NCBI GenBank assembly: GCA_964035545.1
Contig: OZ037771.1
Coordinates: forward strand, 10,974,980-11,038,979
From: Bugula neritina
Taxonomy: Eukaryota; Bryozoa; Gymnolaemata; Cheilostomatida; Bugulidae
Reading direction: 5' to 3'
DNA length: 64,000 nt
The position numbers and the translations under genes are program-made. Numbering within the stretch: position 1 is the first letter of the stretch; each line of letters opens with the position of its first letter. Below the pieces are notes generated by a model. It made no database searches and was not told the origin of the DNA. It saw only the letters and a list, made by a program, of their open reading frames with translations. Shown here piece by piece: positions 37,045 through 50,400 of this stretch.

Positions 37045-37240
37045 AGTCCGGGGTGCATGGGTCATATAGGGGTACAAAAGACAGGTCAAATTGTAAAAGA
37101 ACTGATTGACTTTAATAAAAAAGAGATAACATAATTATTCAGCCATTGTCTTTTTAACACTTGCAGAACCTTGAACAAAACTGTTTTTATCTACCATTTG
37201 TAACTTATTTTTAGATGTCATTCAAGCTTTATTTTGACAT
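37045..37240 (+). repeat. Truncated copy of the TA-flanked element at 2.83-4.15 kb
   Basis: Similar to 2830-3070 in order: the G-rich end (GGGGTGCATGGGTCATA), GGTCAAATTGTAAAAGAACT, CATAATTATTCAGCC, AACACTTGCAGAAC and AAACTGTTTTTA. The right end is missing and divergence is high, so it is an older copy. It lies upstream of exon 1 of copy B, whereas the full copy lies after exon 1 of copy A; the insertions were therefore independent. Confidence 0.65.
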
Positions 37241-38467
37241 AGTATGTACTATGTACTATGTACTATTTACTATGTAAATAGCACCATGTGATGAAATATA
37301 TCTTAAGATAATAGTATAATATAGTTTATCAAGGTTGATGTTATGTTTACATATATAGCGCTATATTTTCAAATACATTCTTAAGTGTGTGAATTGGTCA
37401 ACTACTATTGCCTTACATTTGTTAGAGTGTTGTTGATGCTTCAGCTATTACAAAACTTCCCCTATCTCTTATTTATCAACAACACAAGATAATGGTTATC
37501 CTTTGTTTGTTCTTCATCTGTTACTATCACTGTGAGGCAGCTGATACAACTTGTCAAGCTAGTTTTAAACTGTCACTAATAATTTTTTTGAGTGTGTTGA
37601 TGTTCATAGGTCATCACAAAAAGTCTTATCTAATACTTGAGTTATCAACAGTCATGCAGCAGTTAGAGATAATGTTTATCTGTTATGATGTTCTATATAA
37701 GTTACTATTGCTATCATATGAGGAAGCTGATGAAGGTGTTAAACATGCTATTGTAACACTGCTATAGGAGGAAATGCTAGAAGGAAATGCTAAATCGAAT
37801 ATGTATGCTACGTATATGTATATGTTTTATTCAGTCTATGTTAGAATTTAAAAAGCTGCTCTAACAAAACTTAAACACATGCTATTTTCTAACCATCATT
37901 TTTATAAATGTACTCTTAAGAGTATCAAGTCTCATAAAAGTATATATATTATATACAATCTGCTATATTACTTGTAATATTTTTTATGATTATAGCTGTT
38001 TTACTTAGTTTTACGTTTGCACTGCACAGCAAACCCATAACTTATATTTTTAATAAAATAATGAGATCCTATGCTGTAAATAATATAAATGCGTATATAA
38101 AACATAATATACTCATCTTATTTTAGGTGATGCTATAATAGGTCTAAAAATATTAAAGTACCTATAGTACTACTTGTGTTACACAGTTGACAGATGTAGA
38201 CTGTGATGATATAGATGGACACATAGTTAAACACTATAATAAAAACTATTTGAACATTTTGGTTACAAATATTAAAGAAGGAGTAGATAAAAATTTGTTT
38301 GCCCAACGTCATGCACATAAGTTTGGTAGCCCTCAAACTTGTATATTTTACTGACTTGAGTCGTGTCACCAGTATTTTAGTAGTTTTATAAAATTATAGT
38401 ATTTCTATTTTTGCGATGGAATGGTTTAACATTGATTGTATTTATTCTTCAATAAAGTCGGTTCAGC

Positions 38468-41400
38468 ATGGCGAATAGTGATATTAATCAGAATGCAGTG
38501 ACAAGTGTTTTGCATCAGTGCAAAGATGAGACAAAAGAAAATACCAACATTTTAAAGCCAACACTAGATGATCCCCTGCAAAAGGAACAGGTAACAACTT
38601 ACTTGAAGTAGAATTATCATGTATATGCATGCAACTGTACGCTATATAGTACACCAATTATTTTTGAAGCCAATAAACAATGCAGAAAATCTATAGAAAA
38701 TATAATTTGTTGCCAAATTACAACTTTTTAGCTCTTTTAAAATTGAATGCAATGCCTCTCATCACGCATTATGTCGTCACATGAATTAGGCAAACACACA
38801 AACATGTGCTGCGGTAAATTTTGTTTCATAGAAATCTTAAATGGCCGCATTGTTGGTTAGTCAATTAAATTTTGTAGAAATGCTTTTACAATAGAACCAA
38901 CAGCAGTGTTGGCATCTACGTTGTTCTAATTTTTTTAAGTAATCCAAAGCAAAGGTTTCAAAAGTTTTATTTGCCAAGTTGTTATTCTATAAATAACAAA
39001 ATGTTCAACACATAAACAAATGTTAATGATTCAGTACGCTCACTCATAGTTTAGATCTATTTGATTTCATCTAATGTACAAAAAAACACTCTTGCTTAAA
39101 CAACTTTGCAGGTGCAGTTGTTTTTAAATTTCTTTGGTCATGTACGGTTCGCATCCAAATTGAACTAGCCGTGTACTAAAATCCCTATAACTGTTATTGT
39201 GTAAAATAGCAACAGTGTAATTACTATTTAGCTGATGCACTGAAACTGATAATGTTGATTTATTGATAATATTATTTTGCCTAATAAAATTAGTATACAT
39301 TGCAAAGAAACTTGTGTGAGTTTTATATTGCAGTGCTTTAGAAATCTAGAGATAAAGCTCACTGCAGGCTCTACCCAAAAACCATTTTGGAACCAATATG
39401 CATAGCTAGGCCTAAATATTTGGGTAGCTACAGTAGTTTTGGTGCGCGTGTATGTCAATTTTCAATTGAGTGCAAGCCTACTGCAGGGCTTGGGTGACTA
39501 CTAGTTGAACGAAGCTTGACATTATAGTTGCTAGACTTTAACTTACAGTAGGAGCAATTAAACTTAATTTTTATTCTTTGCATTGCGCCATTGAACTATT
39601 AACATCATCTTGACCAGTACATTAAAGAGAATTTGCAAGTAAAGCTCTTATCTCTGTCAAGCCGAAAGAACTTCACTGTGTGCATCATATCTATTTATAC
39701 AATTTTAGTATCACATGTATTTACAGGAATATAAGTTGTTCAATGACCCTATTCATGGTTGTATAGAGGTGCACAAAACAGCACTGATCATCGTCAACTC
39801 GCCACAATTTCAACGATTGAGGAATATAAAGCAGGTTGGTTACTTGCAATTGCTGTGTTGAATTTAAAATGAAAACCTTACTGTCATGGCATTTGGCAAA
39901 TATAGGCCTATATAACGCTGCTTGTTCAAACAAATGAATCTATTACAAAAGAAAATCATTTTCGCTGTAAAATATAATTTAACTACTGTTCTACCTCTGG
40001 AAACTTTTCTTTGAGTGTATTTTGTAAAATGAAATAAATTTAATACCAGTAGGCTAAATTGAAAGCTGCTTAATTCAGGCATCTTTGGTGAGATGTATAT
40101 TATTAGCCGTGCTTCACCAAGTTGAGTCAATGATTTCATACAAGTCTACTTTGGTGTATTTGTAATTATAATAGTTTTTTTGTGGTTTATAACTTACTTT
40201 ATTTAGCAAAAACTAAACACTGACTGACTAAAGCTGCCAACATTGAGAAAACAGCACTATTAAATAACCACAGTAGAAATGTTTGACTGTCATTAAATTA
40301 CTACAATACAATGAAAAAATTATGGAATAAGATAAGGTAATAACAATTTAGTCTTAAAGTATTACACAACTGCTGCTTTCATAATAAAGCTGAAAACAGC
40401 ACATTTTCCTCTGCTCTTAAGATCACAGCTCTAACATATCTGCCAATCATTTGGGTGGTCTCTTCTCCCTTGATGAAAAGGAGGCCACCCAAATGTTTTT
40501 TGTGATTAAACTCATCAACAATATCACTCTCAGCATCATAGAAACTATTGTCATTGTAAGCATCCTTTTCAATCATTTGCATAAACTGCTGGTGTTACAT
40601 CTGAAGGCCCATTGCTCCGAAGGTTCATTAGTTCGAAAATAATTGTCTAGTACGCATGCACAGACACACACTAACTGAAACAAGTTGCTATTCAAAATTC
40701 CGCGCATCTGCGTTGTTTTTCTCTGAAGAAATAATTCTCAAAAATACCTGCAACTCATACTCTAATATAAGCTAATTGAGTGATTGTACCAAGTCTTCTT
40801 TTAATTAACATTTTTTAATTTACTTTTGACTTTTTAATGTTTTCAAGAATTGACTTGACCCAACCATAAACACTTGCAAAATTTGTGACTTAAAGCTCTA
40901 TTATTTTGAATCTCCATTTCAATGCTAAATCAAGTCCTTTTGCAGCAGTTCTTAACTCTGCCACATAAATATGCGAAACACCATTATCACGGGTCAGCTA
41001 AGTTTCTATCCTTAGCAATTTTACCTTCAATTTCAACACAGGAACCTATGGCCAAACTGTTTGAGTCACACTAGGCAGTACAAACTTTGCTTGAACTAAC
41101 CTTCCAAACACCTCTCACAATGTCATGAACATATGCCCCCTGCCCATGCGCACTTCACCTATCATCTGTTTTGCCTGAGCTGGAGTTGGGTAATTATACC
41201 TTCCACGATACATGATTTGCTGGCCTCTAAACAAAGCTGTATGCAGTTCTTAGCTATCATTCAACAAGACAATGACAAACCAGCGTGTTACACGCAAAGA
41301 GCAACTTACATTCATTCGGAGTATCTGTCAAAGTAACAGGATTCCATCTTTTTTTCACACAAATAGGTCTGCTGTGCATCTTGTTCACTCAACCCCCCAC

Positions 41401-44400
41401 ATGTGACTATTTTCTAAGTTCTCTGGTTTTTTGTGACTAAGCCATTTTACTCCAAAAGCTGATTTACTTGCACCACTTTCTCATTAATTCATCTGTCATC
41501 AACATCCCCACTAACAATTTACATTGATATGACGTTGTATACACGTTGGAAAAAACGTTTATTAAATGTTTAAATGTCAACACATTTTTGTACTATATAC
41601 AACGTTTGAAACAAACGTTTATCGCAAAACGTTTTACCAACCTTTCATAAACGTTGCGTTGCATAACGTTGTGTAGATGTTTTACATACAACGTTGGTGA
41701 AAGGTTGCGATCCAACATTGCGTAAACGTTTAAATTTAAATGTATCTCTTTGTCTCGCACAACGTTTAGGCAACAACGTTTTCTGCAAACTATTTTACCA
41801 ACGTTTCATAAACAAGTCATACAAACGTTGCCATAACATTGCTTCGGCAACGTTTTTATAATGTTGCAAAGCAAGCGTTATCTAGATGTTCAAATGTAGA
41901 CGTTATTTAGCTTTTTTATCTAAAACGTTCTATAAACAACTTTTCATAAATGTTATTATAATGTTGTATAAACTCTATGCAGCATTGCAAATTTAGGTTA
42001 TTATAATTATTTGGCAAGGTTTACATAACCATTGCTATATTAAAGTATATATAGCAGTATAATATATACAAGTGGAAGTTTTATATTGTGTATTGATAAC
42101 TTTATTGTTTAAAAGTGAAGAGCAATAATTACAAAAAAAAATGTTACTAAAAAAACACGTGCAACCTAATATAAAGACGTATTTGGCAATTTAAATGAGC
42201 TAAAATAAATTACATATAAAAAATGTGGCTCAATAAGTAGATAAATAAATTCATATTGGAGCTAATGCAAAAATTATAGATAGCAACAGGTCATAAGAAA
42301 TACGCAAAATATTTAAGCAGCCAAAAAAGTAAAGCTGATTTACAAATGTTGATTCAAAACATAGCTATTTAGTAAAGTCAACAAAGAAAACATTTCTGTA
42401 TATAAGCAAGTAAACGGAATAATACAAATTATCATTTTAGAACGCTAATCCCTTTATATCCAAAGCTGAACATTAGCAATGAGCTTTATTTACTTTTTGG
42501 AGATTTAAAGTTATTTTAGCTTTCTAATTATTAAGCTTCATCCAAAATTGTGGTCCAGCTGAATGTTACAGAATAGGCTTCCGAAGACTGTGAATTCAGT
42601 CTGCTCATTCTTTTCTCCAAAATATATATTTAAAGCTTCAAGGTCTTGCTGCTCTTTACAGTAAGATGGTAACCACCTACAAAGCAACAAGAATACTGAC
42701 TAGAAACAAAAAAACATTCAATGTAAATGTATATAAACTGTGGTAAAATGAAGTCGTGTTTAAGAATATGTTGTGAAAATGGATGGTCAAATTCAAATTT
42801 TTGTTTATTTTTCTATAAAGATGACAAAAAAATTTGATATATTCCTAAATGGGTAGGCAACTTCGACCTTATGTGCATTTCACTATAAAATGACAAACAA
42901 GGGTGATCAAAAATAGGTGACAACTTCAAGTTTATGTAAGTTTTGCTATAAAGATCGCAAACAAGACAGTTCTTAAAATGGGCAGGCAAATTCAATTTTA
43001 CTTAGATTTTATTATAAAAATGACTAACAAGAACGTTGGAAAATGGGTGGACAACTTCAATTTTATGTACATTTCACCATAAAATAATATGACAAACAAG
43101 AAAGTTGGTAATTGACTGGCCAACTTCAATTGTATTTACATTTCACTATAAACAACTAGCACAAAAGTTAAATGGGTGGGCAACTTCAATTTCATGTACA
43201 TTTTACTATGAAAATGACTAACAGAACATTGAAAAATGAATGGACAACTTCAAGTTTATGAACATTTTGCCATTAATATGACAAACAATAAAATTAGGAA
43301 ATGGGTGGGCAACTTCAAGATTATGTACATCTCACCATAAAATAATATGACAAACAAGAAAGTTGGTAATTGACTGGCCAACTTCAATTGTATTTACATT
43401 TCACTATAAACAACTAGCACAAAAGTTAAATGGGTGGGCAACTTCAATTTCATGTACATTTTACTATGAAAATGACTAACAGAACATTGAAAAATGAATG
43501 GACAACTTCAAGTTTATGAACATTTTGCCATTAATATGACAAACAATAAAATTAGGAAATGGGTGGGCAACTTCAAGATTATGTACATCTCACCATAAAA
43601 TAATATGACAAACAAGAAAGTTGGTAATTGACTGTCCAACTTCAATTGTATTTACATTTCACTATAAACAACTAGCAAAAAAATTTAAATGGGTGGGCAA
43701 CTTCAATTTCATGTACATTTTACTATGAAAATGACTAACAGAACATTGGAAAATGGGTGAGCAACTTCAAGTTTATGAACATTTTGCCATAGATGACCAG
43801 CAATAAAAGTAGAAATGAGTGGACAACTTCAATTTTATGTATATTTCACTATAAAGATGGCAAGCAAGACTGTTTAGATATTGGTGGGTATTTTTAATTA
43901 TTTTACATTTCACTATAAATATAAAAAAGATTGTTCAGAGATTGGTGGGTACTTTTAATTTAATATAAATTTTGTGTACATTTAACTATAAAAATTACTA
44001 ACAATAGTGTTTGGAATTGGGTGTGCAAGCTTGACTTTATGCTAGTTTTACTAAAAAGATGACTAACAAAACAGTTGGAACATAGGTAGGCAACTTCACC
44101 TACATTTTGCTATAATGATTATTAAAATAATGTCTGATCATAGGTGGGCGACCTCACCTTCATACATACTGTTCTATAAAGATGACTAATAATTGGAAAC
44201 TTGTGAAAATAGGTGGGCAACTTCTAATCCATGCACATTTTACTATAAAAATGACCAACAAGAAAATGGGGAAATGGGTAAGCAACTTCCAGTTCAATTC
44301 CAATAACTTACTTTAAACTGCTAAATATTACACTTTTCAAAGAATTATTGATATAATGACCTAACTTTGTAAATAATATTATCAGTGCATAACTTATTTA

Positions 44401-47400
44401 TTTTTATTTACAAACTAAAACTTTAAACTTTTTGAAAAGTTTGGTCAATATTATAAGGCAAGAGGTGATGTATTAAATACTACTTTCAAACATTACAAGC
44501 TTCAAATAATCAGAGTTGTGCTCACCAACCTATCAATAAGTTCACATAGTGGCACCTGTGCATTCCCTCATATACAGTGTGTAAATTACAGATAACTTCA
44601 TTGGTATGACTATAAATTTACCTAAATAGCCAAGTACATGGAAATAGCTAAACTCCTATCATTCAATGAAAGCAAGGTATAGATTGGTTCTTCTTGATGC
44701 ACAGCCTGGGTAATTTTCTTATCAAGTAATCACAGGTGTGAGAATGGCTCAAGGGAAATTATTATTTTTAGCCTACAAATAATAAAATATGCACAGATTA
44801 AACTAATAATTAAAATAGATTTTAACAAACTAGTTTCTGGCAAAAAAGGAATATTTTTGAAAAAACCAAAATGGTATAGGTTGAAGGAGTTAGGTGCAAA
44901 ATGCATAACTATGTTCATGAAAACATTAATTATGCATGTGTACAGTATTCAAGCTATAAAATTTCAATATTATATAAACTACTTGCTTGGAGCAAAATCA
45001 GCGACTTGGATTAATTTGAGGAATAAAATTTATGGAGATGATTAAACAACTTCAATTTGATGTAGGTTATACTGTCATTTTAATTAACCTTCTTTAAATT
45101 TTATCAGTGACTTTGGCTCCAAGTCGCAAATTTAATATTTCAGTAATTAAAGAATAAATAGCAATTATACACACAGAGTTAAATAAATTGTGCCAAATTC
45201 ATATTCAAGTTTTTTCTCTAAAATTATCTAGTAACTATTAATTTGTTCACAACTATGCTGATTGCATGTGTTAATCACTGTGTCGTGACATTCATGCATG
45301 AACGGATATAATCTACACGCACATACTGCTTGTTTTATACTAAACACAATATGAGGTATAGTCTGAATTATTCTAGAAAAAATTAGCAGTGATTTGGAGT
45401 TATTTATCCAATAAAGCTTTATAAAGTGGGTACGAAACTTTTAATTTATGTATGATCTACTAACCACTATGCCATAACTTGATGATTTTTGTTCAATTAA
45501 ACAGAATTGCATTGTCAAAGAAAAGGTGCAACCTGCATATCTAGATAAAAGCATGAAAAATTGCCTTTAGTATGTATGTTCAAACAATGAATTAGTATAC
45601 ATAATATTTGATTAAATCAAAGACTATAACAAATTTGTTATTTAAGGCGATTTTAAAGAGTAAGTAGGCAACCTAAATTTATTGTAAATTTTACTGTAAT
45701 GATGACCAGCACAAATGTTGTGAAGAAGGTAGGAAACTTCAATTCAAAATAGGTAACCATGCACTCTGTCTAATGAAACTGGCACAGGCTAAAAGGGCAT
45801 AGGTAATAACTAATAATGGCACAAGTAATTTAATGGAAAAATGAAATATTGCAGTCATTAAGTACCTTGATGATCAATTTAAACATGTAAAATTTTCAAT
45901 CAACTCAAAAATTATGTTACAATAATCTATGAGAAAAAAGCAAAGTACTATTTTTCAATAGTTGCCTTTAAAATTTAAAAGACTGTATTCATAATGATTA
46001 TTTATAGATTGCAAGCAATCTAAGCATTGTACCTAGCTTCACCAACATTACAATAATATGGTTGGGAGTTGTGCTTACCATTTAATCAAACATGGTGGAA
46101 CTTGTGCATTTCACAAGTTTACAGTATGTGCATAATTGGTACAATTACAAATTACCTTCTTAGCCAAATTATACTTGGAAATTGCTGAAATCCTATCTTT
46201 TCGCCCATGCAGTTCTAGTTGATGCCGGGCCTAGATATTTTTTATTCGCTTCAAGTAGTCACAGGTGTGATAATAGCCTGAAGAAAATTCATACTTGTTT
46301 GCCTGCAAATAATATACACATTTAATAGACTGCAACAAACGTTTTATTGAACAAAAAGCAACAATCTTTTAAAAAGACTCTGTACTTAAATATAGTTGCT
46401 TATGGAAGAGATTCAAGATGCTTGTACAATCATAAAATTGATAAAAATGATCACCATGTGCATTGTATTTCTGCTACGTTTATTCCACGTCATATAAAAT
46501 ACTTGCATAATGAATAGAATTAGCACTTTATAGTGTTTACTTAGCATCCTTCTTTCCAACTTCAGAGTCAGATTGCTTTTCCATATTAGAGTAATCAATA
46601 TAACCAAAGTAGTGAAAAGGATTATCTGAAAAGAAAAATTTGTGAACTTACAAATATGAAATAATAAGATAATAATATAATATATTGATATTAACATAGA
46701 CTATAAATTTTAATTAAAACGAATTTTTTTCTGATTAAAAAACAAATTTTGCAAATAAGTTGCTTTTAAAAATTAATGTAGGAATATATACATTAGATTA
46801 GCAATAACTTGACATTATGATTACATTTATTTAAGACATAAGTTTACAAACATTTTCAATTTATCATCTATAATACAATTATTATTTTTAATATTATTAT
46901 AAACTCTAAAGTTTAAAAGTTTAAAATTAAATTCAACATGGGAGATGCGAGACCTCTAGCTTTAAATTAAAAACTACTGAGACAATGAAATTAAATATAT
47001 CTATAGTTCTCTTGGTCTAACTTTAAGTTACACCTCTTATAGTAGTACTAGTAGTACTAGGATGATAAATTAAAATTAACGTTTAACTTATAACTATAGT
47101 CTCACTGATCATAGTGTTAGTTAAAAGATAAACTTGAGTATATATAATATTAATTTTTCATTATTATTATAATTTTCTATTAAGTTGCGTCTGATAACTT
47201 ATTACATTTGTAAGTGATACCAAATATTATATGTTTAGTGGTCTAACCTGTATTTTGGCGAATCTCCATGTTTTTCAGATCTTTAAATAAACCCCTGTGG
47301 AAGGGCAGTTCGAAAGTCTTTCCACAACCAGCTATTAAAGAAAGTGTATTATTAGCTTGCATTAAAAGCCAACAATGCTCTGTATAGCCTGAAATAATGG

Positions 47401-50400
47401 CTTGTTGTATGTAATCCTTTCAGTAAAAGCTATTCCTTTTATGCAAAATTTGCTTTATTTGTGCACCTTAAGTAACTTCTTACGAGTACCTACACCATGC
47501 ATTGAAATAATTTCTTTGTTCAAATACCCATTGTACACTTAGCTTATAATTTATAGTCAGTATACAGATTATACACTGTATACGCTAACGTTTAAGCTAT
47601 GAGCAAGTTTCAGAATATGGTATCATATTTTCAGGATAGAATAAGTGCATGGCGCAAATTCATGGTTATGTGCTGGTTATTTGGAGAAGTTTAGAAGAAA
47701 TGTTGCCAATTAAAAATATGTTTAACTTTAATATTGCAAATTACCAGATGCCTAAAGTTTTGAAATTTTAGTATTTTGCATCAAACTTAGGCAAAAATTT
47801 TATGCTCTAACAAAATAACCACATATACCCCACTCTAACATTGCAAACACAGATGTTACCAAGTTGATACATGAATTGTGCCAGCAGCTTGAACCAAAAT
47901 ATAATATTAATATTATTTGATGGGTGTACATAAATTATGTTGATAACTAAACAATTTTTTAAAAATTGGCTCAAAACTGTCGGTTTTACACAATTTTTTA
48001 AGTACACACAGTATGTGAATCACACCAATAGTGAGTCAAACTGATTTAATAGACTAATTATTCCAATTTGTTGGCAATTTTTGAGATAAAGTTGAAATGT
48101 AATTTTTAATGATTGGCTTGTTTATAAAGTCACAATTTATTTCAATGATGTCAAAATATACAACTTTATTTCATTATCTCACCGTATAAAATTCCAAAAT
48201 TTCTATTGAAATCTGCATGCATCTAAAAATAGCTGAGTAACTGATTCTACTAGGGCATTATTTAAATTTACTTATTTGAATTTATGTCTTAATCCTTCCC
48301 AGATCACAGATACATGTATTATGTCTTTTTAAACTTTTTTATTCACAGGTTAATTGAGCGAGTACGCCCAGTAAATGTACAAACGATACCGCCTATGTTA
48401 AAGTTTTAGCTTTAGACCAAGTTACTCCAAGATTTATATAAGCAATGTTAAAAATGCACCTCAGTAGTTTATAGATCACTATAGACAATAAATCTGAATA
48501 AATGAAAAGCTACAAAGCCAGCTAATAACTTTTAATTCAATACCAGAATACTAAAATTAGCAGTACATTTTGCATTGTTTTTATAACTTAAAAAAGTTAG
48601 CTATTTGGCGGCCTTGTGACAATGCAGCCTTGTAGAATAAAGCGCAATGACTCTGAAAAGTTAAAAGGTTAAATGAATCATACGTAAATTTGCTAATAAT
48701 TGAAAGAAATAATGTCTGGACTGTTATTATGAACTATATAGCATTTAATGGGTTCAATAACAGGGTTGATTTGGAGACTTTATAACACCAACATTTATAA
48801 AAGTACTCTTTGATCATTAGACCAGTCTTAATACATCAATGGATCTTTTGAAAGATTCTTCATTAAATAATATATTTGTAATTTACCGGTATATGTTGTA
48901 CAACTAAAATAATGGAAATTCATTTAAAATTGTGTTTGGCAAAATATACTGTACTTCGATTAGGTTAGCATATGATTATCACATACAATAGATACCTTTT
49001 CATGTACGGCTCACAAATAGAATGCTATATAACAATGCTAGCTAAAAAAACTATGATTTATCAACTTTTATTCAGTTGTAAAGTTAGTTAGTTTTGAAAT
49101 TTTTATCCCAACAACTGTTCATAACTCATTGCTCAACTTGTTGCGCCTAAAGTCATTCCTGAATGAACTACTTGCATTCAAGGCTGGAGTAACTATTAAA
49201 GCTGCTTGACTAATGGGTTTTTAAGGTGCTTTAGTCAGGTCTGGGATTTGGAGTTATATAACTATATATTATAACTATTTATACGTCAACCTAAAAGATT
49301 GTCTTTATTTAGAATAGGGTGCTGTCCAGAATTAATAAATAGAGAGTGCAGATTGTCTTCAAAGTCCAGGTCTAAAGTTAAACATAAATATAAATAGCTA
49401 ATTGCTATATTTATATTTTTGCCACTATAAATTGGTTATCTACAAGCTGCTTAGCTGCCTCACTAGAAATTGTTATATATAGTAGCTTAAATATTTTAGC
49501 CAAAGCCAGTAGTCTTGGAAAGTAAAGCATATAAAGTATATACCCAGTGGTCAAAATATGCATGTGTAATCATCTGGTATAGTATTATTAAACAGGGCAA
49601 CTTAGTCTAAACTTTGCTCTTTTGTTTTACTGGAACTAACAACAGCTATAAGTTACTGCCGCTGAACTGAAACTATAGTTCGATAGTTACTGCTATATAT
49701 TTATCTCAATCCTAAGTAAATAAGTCTTATAAATATTATGCTTTGATGCATTATTTCCATGTAATCTTAAAATTTAAGTAGGCTGTTACAATATTATTAT
49801 GTAATAGTCCTTCATTTTAATTAGCATTACACTCCTTGTTTACTACTCAACGATAAACATATACCGTGCTCCTGCAAACATTTGGTTGTATAAAATACAT
49901 AAGCAGAGCATTAATATGGCCTACGTAGCTGAGTGATGTTTTTGTAGTTTATTAGTTTACCTCAGTTGGAAGCAATGGGACTAATTTGAAATAATGACCA
50001 CTAAACACCAATCTGTCACATAATGAGACAAGACATTTTTTTCTACTACTGAATTTTAGTGCATATATATATATATATCTTCTTTTAGCCAATCACTTGC
50101 AATGATTTCAGGTAAAAATGGCACAGGTAAAAATGGCACAGGTGATAATAGCACAGGTGATAATGGCACAAATGGAAAATTAGGTAAAAATAACAAACTG
50201 ATGTAAAATTTTCTCAAACCCCAAGTCCAAACCACCCACCTGAAACTCAAGCTGCCAACCTTGGAATTCAACCCCAAACTCAAACCTCTATTCCAAACTC
50301 CGACCCCAAACCCTAATTTTGAAAGTGTACCATTATTTGGTGATTAATCAATATTTGGAAGGCCCATTGCTTCGAAGGTGCATTAGTCCTAAAATTAGTA

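Noticed and set aside
37725-37750. Third hammerhead (CTGATGA at 37729)
   Set aside because: No GAAA partner, stem II or cleavage triplet in range; a chance heptamer.
42740-44320. CRISPR-like appearance of regularly spaced repeats
   Set aside because: The 64-bp units are imperfect throughout with no unique spacers, and the genome is eukaryotic; it is a minisatellite.
49955-49996. - strand exon candidate with a GTAAAC donor
   Set aside because: Its 40-nt length breaks the phase between the neighbouring candidate exons, and the acceptor lacks a pyrimidine tract.
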